A DNA stretch of 43,541 bases from Deltaproteobacteria bacterium. GTDB taxonomy: Bacteria > Myxococcota_A > Polyangia > DRWM01 > JAAZOP01. The DNA lies in contig JACRCX010000050.1 of assembly GCA_016218815.1 (NCBI GenBank), positions 1 to 43,541 on the forward strand, given 5' to 3'. The notes under the pieces are model-generated. The model was not told the DNA's origin. It saw nothing but the letters and a program-made list of their open reading frames with translations, and searched no databases. Both the position numbers and the translations under genes were made by a program. Below, one piece after another: positions 14,665-24,163 of this stretch (positions within the stretch are counted from its first letter, which is position 1; each line of letters begins with the position of its first letter).

Positions 14665-15956
14665 CGTCCGGCGGCGAGCTCGACGGCGAAGAGGAGCGAA
14701 TCGCCGCGGGCTGCCGCGGCGAGACCGAAGCGGGTGAAGTCCGGGTCGAGGAAGTTCGCGCGGTGGGCGGGGCTCTCGAGAAGGCTGGCGAAGGCCGCTT
14801 CCGCGGACGGGCCGACGGCGAGGTTCTCGGCGGCCCGCGGGGAGGCGACACCGCCCGTCCGGAGGCGGTTGTCGAGATCCCCGCGCGTCGGCGAGACGTG
14901 GCCGAAGAAGTCGTTCTCCGCCATGTCGTCGGCATGGGCGCGCGCAACGCGGTCGAGTGTGGCGTCGCGCTCCAGGTCCGCCAGCCCGCGCTCGGCGCGG
15001 TACCCCCGCACCATGTCCGCCATCACCGACTCGGCCGCCGCCGGCTCGGTCGTCTCCGGTCCGCCCGCCGACTCGACCCCAACCTCGGGCGGCGGCTCGA
15101 GCGACAGGTCGATCGGCAGGAGGTAGACCACGCGGGGTCCCATCGTCTCGTCCTGCGCCACCAGCTCGAACACCCATCGTCCCGGCTCGGGACCGATGTG
15201 CACGGTGCCGTCGAAGCCGACTTCGTCGTCCAGGACCACCGGTCCGTGGCGGATCGATCCCGACGGATCGGCGAGGAGCACCTCCAGCGACTCGGCGAGG
15301 AAGAGGACTCGTCCGTCGTAGTTGATCGTCGCCTCCTGGGGGAGCCAGCGGGGCAGCGGGGTCAACTCCACGAGCGGCTCGGTCCCGACCACGAGGATCA
15401 TCCCGGCGGCGGGGGTCAGGGAGCCGGGCACCTCGGCCGCCCCGCCGGGCGCCTCGGCAATGCCGAAGGCGCGCGCGGCGAACGGCCAGGCGATGCCGTC
15501 GACGAACGCCTCGAGCTCCTGGTCGGAGGGGGCGGGGGTGGAGTGGAACATCGCGGCGGCCATGGCGTTGGGATGGCCGACGCCGGCGCGCTGAAGCTCG
15601 GCGCGAACGACCGACTCCCGGCGCAGGACGTCCTCGCCGCTGCGACCGACCAGCTCGGCGAGCGCCCGCGCGCCCTGGGCCAGCTCGTCGGACCACGAGC
15701 ATGGATCGCCCAGCTCGACCAGGCAGCGGTCCTCGACCATCAGCCAGGTGCGCCGCTCGACCTCGGTCGCGGGTCCCGGGGTGGATGGCCGAGCGTTGGC
15801 GTGATCCGCGGGGCGTGGGGGGGGGCAGGCCGGGGAGAGGAGGAGCAGGAAGAAACCACCGATGAACACCGATGGACACCGATGGGGGGGAGAAGAAGGG
15901 GGCGCGGGCCGCGCTCTGGACCGTGGATCGCGGCGCGTGGTACACGGGAGGGGCAT
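14661..15956 (-). CDS. CAP/SCP-domain lipoprotein
   Basis: About 431 residues from the ATG at 15956; a GTG at 15869 is an alternative, and neither has a clear SD. The signal segment VFIGGFFLLLLSPAC ends in a lipobox-like Cys. The C-terminal 125 residues are a bacterial SCP/CAP domain: RGYRAERGL, HADDMAENDFFGHVSPTRG, AENLAVG, SPAHRANFLDPDFTRFG. These keep the His, Glu and His positions of the CAP cavity. The roughly 260-residue middle has a beta-rich region I do not recognise. CAP proteins are secreted, and bacterial members have no settled enzymatic role. The gene is divergent from the histidine kinase; a 10-bp period repeat lies in or just before the signal-peptide codons. Confidence 0.8.
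   Translation of the reverse strand: MPLPCTTRRDPRSRARPAPPSSPPHRCPSVFIGGFFLLLLSPACPPPRPADHANARPSTPGPATEVERRTWLMVEDRCLVELGDPCSWSDELAQGARALAELVGRSGEDVLRRESVVRAELQRAGVGHPNAMAAAMFHSTPAPSDQELEAFVDGIAWPFAARAFGIAEAPGGAAEVPGSLTPAAGMILVVGTEPLVELTPLPRWLPQEATINYDGRVLFLAESLEVLLADPSGSIRHGPVVLDDEVGFDGTVHIGPEPGRWVFELVAQDETMGPRVVYLLPIDLSLEPPPEVGVESAGGPETTEPAAAESVMADMVRGYRAERGLADLERDATLDRVARAHADDMAENDFFGHVSPTRGDLDNRLRTGGVASPRAAENLAVGPSAEAAFASLLESPAHRANFLDPDFTRFGLAAAARGDSLLFAVELAAGR
15856..15887. repeat. 10-bp quasi-tandem repeat
   Basis: Three consecutive 10-bp units of the form ACACCGATGG, the first slightly different (CCACCGATGA), lie at the 5' end of the CAP-domain gene next to the divergent histidine kinase. 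Confidence 0.75.
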
Positions 15957-15974
15957 TCGGCCGAGGTGCGTAGC

Positions 15975-17537
15975 ATGGCGGAAGGCGGAAGTCACGGAAG
16001 CGGCGGCGCGCGCGGGGCGGCGAGTCCCGCGTCCCCGCCGACCCGCCCGTCGGTGCCGCCGCGGTTCCGTTCCGACTGGCCCGCGCCGCGTGCGGGGGGG
16101 CTCGGGCTGCGCGCGCAGATCGTCGTCAGCCTGGCGCTGCTCATGGCCGTGATCCTGGGGATGCTCGCGCTGGGCACGCACGCGCTGGTCCCGCTGGCGT
16201 TCCGTCGCGCGGTCGGTCCGGCGCGGGACGCGATGGCGCACGCCTTGGCCCGCGACCTGGCGCGCTCGCATGCCGACCCGTCCGCGGCGCGCGCGGCGGT
16301 GCGCACGGCCCTCGAAGCGCCGGCGATCGACGGGGCGGCGGTGTGGGACCGCGGCCGCGGCACGGTGGCCGCCGGCGTCCCGCCCGCGGCGGGAGCGTTT
16401 CCCGGAGCGGTCGGTCCGAGCTTCACGGGGCCGCGTGTCGACGAGACGGAGGGGGGTACGGTCGTGCGCGAACCGTCGCCCGACCGCGCGGGCTGCGGTG
16501 CGGTGCGGGTGGCCGCGGTCGAGCCGACCGGGGCGCTCGGGTCGGTCGAGGCGCTGCTGCTGGCCTACCTCGGCCTCTCCGCGCTCGCGGTCGTCGTCTT
16601 CGGCTACATCCTGATGACGCGACTGGTGGTGCGGCCGATCGAGCGCCTGACGGCGGCGGCGCGGCGGCTGGAGCGCGGCGTTCCGGCGGACCGCGTGACG
16701 CCGACGGGAGGTCGCGAGCTGGTCGACCTGGCTTCGGCCTTCAACGCGATGGCGGACGAGGTGACGGCGCACCGGGTGCGCCTGGAGGAGCAGGTCGCGT
16801 CGCTGGAGCAGCTCAACCGCGACGTTTCGCGCGCCCAGGAACAGGTGATCCGTTCGGCGAAGCTCGCCTCCGTCGGCCAGCTCGCCGCCGGGATCGCGCA
16901 CGAGATCGGCAACCCGCTGACCGTGATGCTCGGCTTCTTCGACGTGCTCGAGGGCATGGGCGAGGTGCCGACGGACGCGCGGGAACATCTGCGGACGATG
17001 CGGCAGGAAGCGGAGCGGGTGAACCGCATCATCCGCGACCTGCTGGACTACGCGCGGGCGAACCCGGAGCCGGTCGACGCGGTGTCCGTGGGCGAGGTGA
17101 TCGACGGCACCGTGGCCCTGCTGGCGCCGCAGAAACCGTTCCGGGTGATCGAGATCCAGGTGACCGTGCCGTCGGACCTGCCGCCGGTGCGGGCGAACCG
17201 CGACCGTCTGCGGCAGGTCCTGGTGAACGTGCTGCTCAACGCGGCGGACGCGATCGGCCAGAGCGCCGGCACGGTTTCGCTGCGGGCGGAGCGGGCGAGT
17301 CTGCCGCGAGGGGGCGAGGCGGTGCGGGTGCTGGTCACCGACACGGGCCCGGGGATCGCGGCGGAGCTGCTGGACGCGATCTTCGAGCCGTTCGTGACGA
17401 CGAAGCAGGCCGGGGCGGGGACGGGGCTGGGTCTGGCGGTGAGCCACGCGATCGTCGACGGGCTGGGCGGGACGATCCGGGCGTGGAACCCGCCGAACGG
17501 CGGGGCCTGCTTCGAGGTGCTGCTGCCGGCGGCCTAG
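15975..17537 (+). CDS. Membrane sensor histidine kinase (HAMP-HisKA-HATPase)
   Basis: 520 residues. Two membrane helices (about 47-68 and 192-215) flank a 120-residue periplasmic sensor domain. They are followed by a HAMP domain (216-268, starting RLVVRPIERL), a short coiled coil, and HisKA with phospho-acceptor His309 in AHEIGNP. The HATPase domain has N422 in LVNVLLNAADAIG, DTGPG (456-460) and GTGLGL (482-487). All catalytic boxes are present. The HEIGNP motif puts it in the NtrB/ZraS-like group, whose partners are often sigma54 activators. No response regulator is adjacent, so it is an orphan here. The stop shares a CTAG with the convergent porin stop. Confidence 0.93.
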   Translation: MAEGGSHGSGGARGAASPASPPTRPSVPPRFRSDWPAPRAGGLGLRAQIVVSLALLMAVILGMLALGTHALVPLAFRRAVGPARDAMAHALARDLARSHADPSAARAAVRTALEAPAIDGAAVWDRGRGTVAAGVPPAAGAFPGAVGPSFTGPRVDETEGGTVVREPSPDRAGCGAVRVAAVEPTGALGSVEALLLAYLGLSALAVVVFGYILMTRLVVRPIERLTAAARRLERGVPADRVTPTGGRELVDLASAFNAMADEVTAHRVRLEEQVASLEQLNRDVSRAQEQVIRSAKLASVGQLAAGIAHEIGNPLTVMLGFFDVLEGMGEVPTDAREHLRTMRQEAERVNRIIRDLLDYARANPEPVDAVSVGEVIDGTVALLAPQKPFRVIEIQVTVPSDLPPVRANRDRLRQVLVNVLLNAADAIGQSAGTVSLRAERASLPRGGEAVRVLVTDTGPGIAAELLDAIFEPFVTTKQAGAGTGLGLAVSHAIVDGLGGTIRAWNPPNGGACFEVLLPAA

Positions 17538-18814
17538 ATCTCGACGGCCACCTGGACCCACAGCTCGTGGCGGATGTCGTCGAAGTCGGTCGCGGGAGTG
17601 GAAGGGGTCTGCGACAGGTTGAGCAGGTAGTTGACGCGCACCTGGGAGTGGAGGCCCTCCAGGAAGAACTGCGGGCCGAACGTGAAGCGCATCATCTGGT
17701 TGTCGGCCTGGTCGATGTCGGGGTCGAGCATGTCGAATCGGGCGACCAGCTCCAGGTCGGCGCCGGCACCGAACAGGTCGTCGAACGTCCAGCCGACGTG
17801 GAACCAGCCGCCGAGGGCCTCGATGTCCGTCTCGGCGGGATTGGCGCCGCCGAAGTCCTGCGTGCGGAGCGTCTGGCGCGTGTAGACGAACTCGCCCAGC
17901 AGGTGGAGGTTCTCGATCGCCGTGAGCTCCGCCTCGAAGACGAAGAAGTGGGCGGTGTCGTTCTGGTACGTCGGATCGGTCGCGCTGATCGCGAAGGGCG
18001 CGGCTGCGTGGGCCTCGTTGGCCGGCGTCGCCGGGTCGTCGGCGACGGCGCGATCGAGCGAGACGGGGAACCCGAGCCAGTAGTCGACGGCGAGGAGCAA
18101 ACCGTCGAGCGGTTTGACCTGGGCACGGACGAAGAAGTCCTTGGGGTCGTTGTCGTCGCCCCAGCCGCCGGCCTGGATGACGCGCTGGAAGCCGTTGAAG
18201 ACGCCGACGTCGAGCTGGAACATGGGCGTCAGGCGCTGGGTGATGTTGACGCCGACCTGCCGCCCGATCGTTCCGGGGAACGCGAAAGGCTGGAGCGCGG
18301 GGGCACCGGGGCCGTAGGTGCTGAAGAGATAGAGCGGATAGTTGATCACCTCGAGGCGCGAGACGAGACGCGGCAGGATCAGCGTGAAGGGAGGCAGGAA
18401 GCGTCCCGCCGAGATCGTCGTGCTGATTCCCTCGTCCTCGGGGATGACGTAACCCATGCGCGCGTCGAGGACGAACTCGGCGAGCTTGGCGTCGCCCTGG
18501 AAGACGTAGGTCAGGTTGGGCGAGAGGAGGTTGCCCTTGAGGATGAGGCGCACGCGGTCGACCGAGAAGTCGTAGTGGTTGTTGGCAAAAGCGTCGTCGC
18601 GGTCGTCGATGACCCCGTCCCCAGTGCGGTCGAGCTCGGACCCGTCGATGCGGGCCACGAAGTAGCCCTGGAGAATGGCCGCGACGGTCAGCGACCCGTA
18701 GTCCGAATTGATGATCGTCTGTCCCGGCTCCGCGGCGGCCGCCGGACCTGCCGCGGTCGCGGCGAGCACCGCCGCGAGCAACGCGCTCCTCAAGAAACAA
18801 GTCCTGTCGATCAT
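17534..18814 (-). CDS. Outer-membrane porin-like beta-barrel protein
   Basis: 426 residues from the ATG at 18814, chosen for its SD GGAGGAAAGG; a longer frame to 18865 is unlikely. The signal peptide ends about AAAAE. The mature protein alternates amphipathic strands ending in aromatic residues (YDFSVDRVRLILKG, NLTYVFQGDAKL, LHLLGEFVYTRQTL, LELVARFDMLDPD, SQVRVNYLLNLS). It resembles the phosphate-selective porin O/P-like family. The substrate cannot be read from sequence. It follows the mutase operon on the same strand after 67 nt and meets the histidine kinase tail to tail. Confidence 0.8.
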   Translation of the reverse strand: MIDRTCFLRSALLAAVLAATAAGPAAAAEPGQTIINSDYGSLTVAAILQGYFVARIDGSELDRTGDGVIDDRDDAFANNHYDFSVDRVRLILKGNLLSPNLTYVFQGDAKLAEFVLDARMGYVIPEDEGISTTISAGRFLPPFTLILPRLVSRLEVINYPLYLFSTYGPGAPALQPFAFPGTIGRQVGVNITQRLTPMFQLDVGVFNGFQRVIQAGGWGDDNDPKDFFVRAQVKPLDGLLLAVDYWLGFPVSLDRAVADDPATPANEAHAAAPFAISATDPTYQNDTAHFFVFEAELTAIENLHLLGEFVYTRQTLRTQDFGGANPAETDIEALGGWFHVGWTFDDLFGAGADLELVARFDMLDPDIDQADNQMMRFTFGPQFFLEGLHSQVRVNYLLNLSQTPSTPATDFDDIRHELWVQVAVEI

Positions 18815-18881
18815 GACCTTTCCTCCTTCCTGGTCCCACCCCAAGGTTGAAGGCCCCCGATCCACCCCCGTCTTCCAGACC

Positions 18882-19487
18882 TCACGGTCTCAAGATCTCG
18901 TCCGGTCGAACGAGCTCGACGGCGGTCACATACCACCGATCCCCGCCCTTGCGAAGGAGGAAGCGCACCGGCTGCCGCCACGGCCGCTCGTTCTCCTCGA
19001 ACAGCAGATCCGCCGAGGCGCGGGCGCGGTCGCCGTCGAGCCGGACGTCGTCCTCGACGACGCGCACGTGCATCGTGCGCACCTGGGTGAAGGTCGACCA
19101 CTCACGTGCCTTGTCCAGCAGCTTCTCTTCGTCGTTCGCGCCGAAGGACCACGTCTCGCCGTAGCCCCTGACGGAGAACCCGAAGCGGCCCAGGTCGACG
19201 TCCTCGAGCAGCCGCGACAGCTCGCCGGCGCGGGCCCGATCGCCCAGGGTCGCGAGCTGGGCGGCGATGCGCTCCTCGTCGGAGGTGACGGCCCAGTCGG
19301 CGATGCGGCAGACGAGGTACCCCAGGCCGAAGGCGAGGACGCCGATGCCCAGGAGGTGCCACTTCGTGAGGCGGCGTCCGGGGGAGCCGCCGAGGCCCTT
19401 GGGGATGGGGATGCCCTTGGCGCCCCGGCCCGAGGCCGTCGGCGGCCGGGCCGTCTTGGCCGCCGGCTTCGCGGGGGCCGGACGCAC
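18882..19487 (-). CDS. Single-pass membrane protein with NTF2/Tim44-like tail
   Basis: 201 residues. The GTG start overlaps the mutase stop (TAGTG), so translation is probably coupled. A basic, Ala/Pro-rich cytoplasmic N-terminus (1-48) precedes one membrane helix (HLLGIGVLAFGLGYLVCRIADW). The C-terminal 120 residues (EERIAAQLATLGDRARAG to the end) have the helix-then-strands pattern of an NTF2-like or Tim44-like fold (HVRVVEDDVRL, ASADLLFEENERPWRQPVRFLL, DRWYVTAVEL). No catalytic motif is visible. It is the last gene of the MshEN-mutase operon. Confidence 0.75.
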   Translation of the reverse strand: MRPAPAKPAAKTARPPTASGRGAKGIPIPKGLGGSPGRRLTKWHLLGIGVLAFGLGYLVCRIADWAVTSDEERIAAQLATLGDRARAGELSRLLEDVDLGRFGFSVRGYGETWSFGANDEEKLLDKAREWSTFTQVRTMHVRVVEDDVRLDGDRARASADLLFEENERPWRQPVRFLLRKGGDRWYVTAVELVRPDEILRP

Positions 19488-21154
19488 TAGACGGTCACCA
19501 CTTCGCGGAACTCGCCGAAGACGCCGCGCAGCGCGGCGGCGATCTCGCCGATCGTCGCCGGCACCTCGACGGCGTCGAGCACGTGCGGCATCAGCTCGCC
19601 CTTGGGGTCGCGGGCGGCCGCCTCCAGGCGGCTCATCGCCTCGGCCCACTTCGCCTGGTCGCGCCTGGCGCGCACGGCGCGCAGCCGCTCCACCTGGTCG
19701 CGCTCGATCGCGGGATCGATGCGCAGGGTGCGGGGCCGGGGCGAGTCGGAGACGAAGTCGTTGACGCCGACGACGGTGCGCAGGCCGCTCTCGACCTCGA
19801 GCTGGTAGGCGTAGCTGGTGTTCTGGATCTCGCGCTGCACGAAGCCGGCCTCGATGGCCGCGACCATTCCGCCCAGCTCGTCGATGCGGCGGATGTACTC
19901 GCGCGCCCCGCGCTCGATCCGTTCCGTGAGCGCCTCGACGGCGTAGCTGCCGGCCAGGGGGTCGACGAAGTCGGCGGCGCCGGTCTCGTGCGCGACGATC
20001 TGCTGGGTGCGCAGGGCGAGGGTGACGGCGTCCTGGGAGGGAAGGGCGAGCGCCTCGTCGTAGGAATTGGTGTGCAGGGACTGGGTGCCGCCGAGGACGG
20101 CGGCGAGGGCCTGGAAGCCGACGCGGACGGCGTTGTTGAGGGGCTGCTGCGCGGTGAGAGTGCAGCCGCCGGTCTGGGTGTGGAAGCGCAGGGCGAGCGC
20201 GCGGGGGTTCTGGACGCCGAAGCGTTCCTGGAGGAGGCGGGACCAGAGCCGCCGCGCGGCGCGGAACTTGGCGACCTCCTCGAGCAGGTTGTTGTGCGAG
20301 GCGAAGAAGAACGAGAGGCGCTCGCCGAAGCGGTCGACGTCCATGCCGGCGTCGATGGCGGCCTGGACGTAGGCCAGGCCGTCGGCGAGGGTGAAGGCGA
20401 CTTCCTGGACGGCGCTGCAGCCGGCTTCGCGCATGTGATAGCCGCTGATCGAGATCACGTTCCACTTGGGCACGACCCTGCCGCACCAGGCGAAGATGTC
20501 GGTGATGATGCGCATTGACGGGCGGGGGGGGTGGATGTACGTGCCGCGCGCGACGTATTCCTTGAGCACGTCGTTCTGGATCGTCCCGCCCAGCGCGTCG
20601 GGCGCGATGCCGCGGCGGCGCGCCACGGCGACGTACATCGCCAGGAGCACGGCGGCGGTGGAGTTGATGGTCATCGAGGTGGTGACCTTGTCCAGCGGGA
20701 TCCGCTCGAAGAGCAGCTCCATGTCATCGATGGTGTCGATCGCCACCCCGACCCGGCCGACCTCGCCCTCGGCGTGCGGGTCGTCGGAGTCGTATCCGGT
20801 CTGCGTGGGCAGGTCGAAGGCGACGGAGAGGCCCGTCTGGCCCTGCTCCAGCAGGTAGCGGAAGCGCTCGTTGGTCTCGCGGGCGGTGCCGAAGCCGGCG
20901 TACTGGCGCATGGTCCAGAGTCGGCCGCGGAACATGTTCGGCTGCACGCCGCGGGTGAACGGCGGCTCGCCGGGCAGGCCGAGGTCGCGCAGGGGGTCGG
21001 TGCCGGCCGTGTCCAGGTGGGTGTAGAGGGCCGGCACGTCCTCGCCCCCGGAAAGAGTCGGAGGCCGCTTGCGGGGCTTCGCCTTCGCCTCGAGCTTGCG
21101 CAGGCCGTCCTGCCACTTGCCGAGTCTTTGCCGGAACTCGTCGTTGTCCGCCAT
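19487..21154 (-). CDS. Methylmalonyl-CoA mutase catalytic subunit without B12 domain
   Basis: 555 residues, covering only the TIM-barrel, substrate-binding half. Tyr85 (in MRQYAGF) and Arg215 (in [10 protein letters not shown]) correspond to the residues that distinguish methylmalonyl-CoA mutase from isobutyryl-CoA mutase, which has Phe and Gln there. The GYHMREAG motif (Tyr239, His240) is intact. The reaction interconverts methylmalonyl-CoA and succinyl-CoA using adenosylcobalamin. The B12-binding domain (DxHxxG) is absent and not encoded nearby, so a separate small subunit is needed, as in archaeal and many bacterial split mutases. It lies 16 nt after the MshEN gene and overlaps the following small gene. 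Confidence 0.92.
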   Translation of the reverse strand: MADNDEFRQRLGKWQDGLRKLEAKAKPRKRPPTLSGGEDVPALYTHLDTAGTDPLRDLGLPGEPPFTRGVQPNMFRGRLWTMRQYAGFGTARETNERFRYLLEQGQTGLSVAFDLPTQTGYDSDDPHAEGEVGRVGVAIDTIDDMELLFERIPLDKVTTSMTINSTAAVLLAMYVAVARRRGIAPDALGGTIQNDVLKEYVARGTYIHPPRPSMRIITDIFAWCGRVVPKWNVISISGYHMREAGCSAVQEVAFTLADGLAYVQAAIDAGMDVDRFGERLSFFFASHNNLLEEVAKFRAARRLWSRLLQERFGVQNPRALALRFHTQTGGCTLTAQQPLNNAVRVGFQALAAVLGGTQSLHTNSYDEALALPSQDAVTLALRTQQIVAHETGAADFVDPLAGSYAVEALTERIERGAREYIRRIDELGGMVAAIEAGFVQREIQNTSYAYQLEVESGLRTVVGVNDFVSDSPRPRTLRIDPAIERDQVERLRAVRARRDQAKWAEAMSRLEAAARDPKGELMPHVLDAVEVPATIGEIAAALRGVFGEFREVVTV

Positions 21155-21170
21155 CTGCGATGATCCTTCG

Positions 21171-23084
21171 CTACTTCCCCTTCTTCTTCTTCAGGATGGC
21201 CAGGAAGCGCTCGGACACCGCCGAAGCGAGGATGTCGTAGCGCTTGAGCTCGGCGCGGAGCACCTCCAGCGCCTTCTCGGTGAAGACGACGATGACGCCG
21301 GCGGGCCGCCCCAGGATCTGGACGGGGATCAACACGAGCTGCGGCGGGATCGTCCGCCGGCCGACGGAGCGCAGCGGGAACGGCTGCGCCGCCGACGCCT
21401 GCACCTGCGCCTCGACGAACGCCTGCTCCAGGCGCGGCTCCTGTCCCTGTCGCAGTTCCCCGCTTCCCTCGCCGAAGATGGCGCGGAAGTGCTTCCCGGC
21501 GCGATGGACCCGGAAGGCGTTGTCCTGGCGGATGAAGAAGGCGGCGGGGCCGAGCACCTCCTCGACGGTCCAGAGGGCCGACGCCGTGACCGCATCGCGA
21601 TCCTGGAGGTTGGCGATGCGCTGCCGCAACCGTTCGATCGCCTGGTCCGTGACCGGCACGAGGCCGGGCAGGCCGGGATTGGTCGGGGAAAACGGCGCCG
21701 AGACGCCCATGCGGGGAGTGGTCACTCGCGGCCGGACCGACGGCCGCGTCGGGGCCGCAGGCGGAGCCGCCGGGGTCGCCGGAGCCGCAGCGGGACGCTC
21801 GGCCGCCCGCGGCTCCGGCATCAGCGGCATCGGCCGCGTCGACGCGGGCGCGCCGCCCTCGTCCTGCCCGGTCGAGATCGGCTTCGCGACGGCCGGCATG
21901 CGGGTCGGGTGGGCCGCGCCGGCCGGCTTGGGCGCGGCGGCAACCACGGGACGTGCGGGAGGCTGCGCCTCCCCGGCGGCGGCCGCGGCGGACGACGCGA
22001 TGATCGGCGGGGGGACGAACATGAGCGGTTTGGTCGTCGCGGGGGGAAGGGGTCCGGCCGGCGGCGGCGGCGGTGCAAGCAGCTCCCGCGTCGCGGCACC
22101 CGCGCGTACGCGCGGCGCCTCGTCGGCGGGCGGCGTCGGGGGCTCCTCCTGCGGCCGGAAGGCCCGCGGATCGATCTCCACCTTGGGCGGCGGGGGAGGA
22201 GGAGGGGGAGGCAGCGTCCGCGCCCCGGGCACCGGACGGGGATGCGGCGCGTCGGGCGGCGGAGTCGCGGGAGCCGCGAGCGGCGGCTTGGGCGCCGGTG
22301 CGGCGGACGCGGCTTGCGCACCGGCGTCGGGCGGCGGGTCCGCGGGCGGATTAGCCGGCGGAGTAGCGACCTTCGTGACCTCGGGCATCGCGGAGACGGT
22401 CCGCTTGCCTTGTCGTTCCATGCGCGCAAGCGCTGCCTCGAGCTTCCCCATCTCGCCGGGCGGGGGAGGCTGGGACTTGCGACGCTGCGGCGCGAGATCC
22501 ACCGGAACCTGGCTCAGATCCTCGGGCGATTCCCCGACCGGGGCCCGGCGGCGCCGCAGGAGCGGGATCGCGATTCCCGCGTCCGTCTCCGCGTCGGTCA
22601 GGGAGACCGTGGCCGCCGCCATCGCTCCCGGGCCCCCCGCCGCGTAGCTGGGCGTGAGCACGTTGAAGAAGCGCAGGAGCGCCCAGGACACGACGCTCTC
22701 CGCGGCCACCAGCGGCGTCACGCGGCAGCGCGTGTGCCGCTCGATGGCGGCGATCGCGTCCGCGTCGAGCGGGTTGGCCATCGCGACGGTCAGCTCGGTG
22801 CCGCGCAGGGAGAGAGGCACCGCGCGGTAGCGTTCGATCATCGTCAGCGGGACCAGCCCCAGGGCGAACGACGATGCGGCGCCGGCGACCTCCAGATCGG
22901 CGACACCGAGCTGGGGCAGGACGCGCCGGAACGCCTCGACCAGGTCCTCCTCCGTCAGATGGTGCAGGCGGACGAGGTTCAGGCCGATGCCGCCTCGAAG
23001 CTCACGGTCCAGCTCCCGCGCGTCATCGACCTGCGCCGGGCGCACGAGCCCCTGGTCGATGAGGACTTCCTCCAGCGTCGGCAT
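21171..23084 (-). CDS. MshEN (GspE N-terminal)-domain protein with Pro-rich linker and GAF-like tail
   Basis: 637 residues. Residues 1-150 form a type II secretion/type IV pilus ATPase N-terminal domain ([48 protein letters not shown]). Such domains can bind c-di-GMP, but no ATPase domain follows. A very Pro/Ala-rich linker (about 195-470) leads to a roughly 160-residue C-terminal domain ([17 protein letters not shown] to [12 protein letters not shown]) that looks GAF-like. The protein ends in KKKKGK. Standalone MshEN proteins of this kind are frequent in myxobacteria and are likely signalling adaptors. It is the first gene of the operon with the mutase. Confidence 0.82.
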   Translation of the reverse strand: MPTLEEVLIDQGLVRPAQVDDARELDRELRGGIGLNLVRLHHLTEEDLVEAFRRVLPQLGVADLEVAGAASSFALGLVPLTMIERYRAVPLSLRGTELTVAMANPLDADAIAAIERHTRCRVTPLVAAESVVSWALLRFFNVLTPSYAAGGPGAMAAATVSLTDAETDAGIAIPLLRRRRAPVGESPEDLSQVPVDLAPQRRKSQPPPPGEMGKLEAALARMERQGKRTVSAMPEVTKVATPPANPPADPPPDAGAQAASAAPAPKPPLAAPATPPPDAPHPRPVPGARTLPPPPPPPPPKVEIDPRAFRPQEEPPTPPADEAPRVRAGAATRELLAPPPPPAGPLPPATTKPLMFVPPPIIASSAAAAAGEAQPPARPVVAAAPKPAGAAHPTRMPAVAKPISTGQDEGGAPASTRPMPLMPEPRAAERPAAAPATPAAPPAAPTRPSVRPRVTTPRMGVSAPFSPTNPGLPGLVPVTDQAIERLRQRIANLQDRDAVTASALWTVEEVLGPAAFFIRQDNAFRVHRAGKHFRAIFGEGSGELRQGQEPRLEQAFVEAQVQASAAQPFPLRSVGRRTIPPQLVLIPVQILGRPAGVIVVFTEKALEVLRAELKRYDILASAVSERFLAILKKKKGK

Positions 23085-23167
23085 CGATACACTCCGGCAC
23101 GCGGCCGTCGTTCCCCGACCGCCGTACGTTCTTATCCGTCCGGGGCAAGGGTGTCAAACATCGGAAG

Positions 23168-23271
23168 GCGAGCGGTGGAGGAGGAGCGAGCGGTCGAGCG
23201 GACGGAGGGGGGAGCGAGCGGCCGAGCGGTCGAGCGGCCGAGCGGACGAGGACGACCGGACGAGGGGCGGT
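23168..23271. repeat. 8-bp quasi-tandem repeat
   Basis: About eight units of CGAGCGGN, in runs interrupted by GGA-rich spacers, fill most of the intergenic region between the divergent MshEN and TPR genes. It leaves little room for ordinary promoters. Confidence 0.75.
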
Positions 23272-23327
23272 GGGGGAGCTTGCCCGGCGACGCGCGTGGT
23301 GCGATTCTGCCGGTCACGGAGGTGCCC

Positions 23328-24107
23328 ATGTCCGCTCTGGCACGACGTCTCGCCCTCCCGGTCGCGGCATGGCTGTTCGTGCTGCCGGCGACCGCTTCCG
23401 GTCAGCCGGCGTCCGAGGCGCAGCCTGCGGGCGGGGCGCCGGTCGACGACGGTGCGGCGCGGGCGGAAGCCCAGGCGCTGTTCGATCGGGGCCTGGCCGC
23501 GTACGACGAGGGCCGGATTGAGGAGGCGTGCGGCCTGTTCCAGCGCTCGTTCGACGTCCGGCCCAGCGCCTCGCCGCTGTACAACCTGGCGTACTGTCGC
23601 CGGGAACTGGGCGACGTCGAGGGGGCCGTCGTCGCGTTCCGGCGCTACGTCGAGATGATGGGGGCGGATCTGTCCGACGCCGAGTGGAACGAGATCTCGG
23701 GTGTCGTGGCGGAGTTGGGCGGAACGATCGCGCGGCCGCAGGTGGTGCCGCCTCCGCCCCCTCCTCCTCCTCCCCCTCCGCCCGCCGAAGACTCCGGCGG
23801 CGTGGACCAGCTCTGGTTCTGGGTGACGACGAGCGCCGCCGTCGCGCTGGGCATCGGCGCGGGGGTCACCGGCGGTCTGGCGTACGACCTGAACGGCGAC
23901 TACCGTTCGAACGGCGATCCCGACACGAAGGACACCGGACAGGTCCTGGAGCTGACGACCAACGTGCTGGCCGGCGTGGCCGGTGCGGCGGCCGTGGCGG
24001 CGGTGGTCCTGATCTTCTTCACCGACTGGGACGGCGAGAGTCCGCCGGAGGACGGGCCGACCGTGACCGCGACGGCTGTGCCCGGCGGGTTCGCCCTCCA
24101 CTGGTAG
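23328..24107 (+). CDS. TPR membrane protein with polyproline linker
   Basis: 259 residues, start set by SD GGAGGTG. The signal peptide is 1-25. A TPR-like region (about 43-112; ALFDRGLAAYDEGRIEEACGL, LYNLAYCRRELGDVEGAVVAF) is followed by a run of 12 prolines (about 141-152) and two membrane helices (about 163-186 and 212-231). The C-terminal 100 residues are paralogous to the TPR-PEGA protein at 10862-11845, including the ends FALHW versus GLVLGW. Here the PEGA domain is replaced by polyproline. Function unknown; probably periplasmic scaffolding. Confidence 0.85.
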   Translation: MSALARRLALPVAAWLFVLPATASGQPASEAQPAGGAPVDDGAARAEAQALFDRGLAAYDEGRIEEACGLFQRSFDVRPSASPLYNLAYCRRELGDVEGAVVAFRRYVEMMGADLSDAEWNEISGVVAELGGTIARPQVVPPPPPPPPPPPPAEDSGGVDQLWFWVTTSAAVALGIGAGVTGGLAYDLNGDYRSNGDPDTKDTGQVLELTTNVLAGVAGAAAVAAVVLIFFTDWDGESPPEDGPTVTATAVPGGFALHW

Positions 24108-24133
24108 GCGCCCCGGCCCTGTTCCTTCGCGGC

Positions 24134-24163
24134 TTGCCCTGCGCCCGTACCGCCCGTTACGAT
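24134..24163 (+). promoter_or_regulatory. Candidate promoter of the 383-aa lipoprotein
   Basis: TTGCCC (24134-24139), an 18-nt spacer and TACGAT (24158-24163). The predicted transcript start falls at or next to the second ATG (24171), which would make the mRNA leaderless. A similar pair (TTGCCC, 18 nt, TAGTCT) precedes the gene at 28020. Confidence 0.45.

Noticed and set aside
14661..18839. 1392-codon minus-strand frame
   Set aside because: It is the CAP-domain gene extended upstream through the antisense of the histidine kinase and the porin gene; only the 3' part is real.
19487..21154. Isobutyryl-CoA mutase
   Set aside because: Tyr85 and Arg215 are the methylmalonyl-CoA mutase residues, not the Phe and Gln of isobutyryl-CoA mutase.
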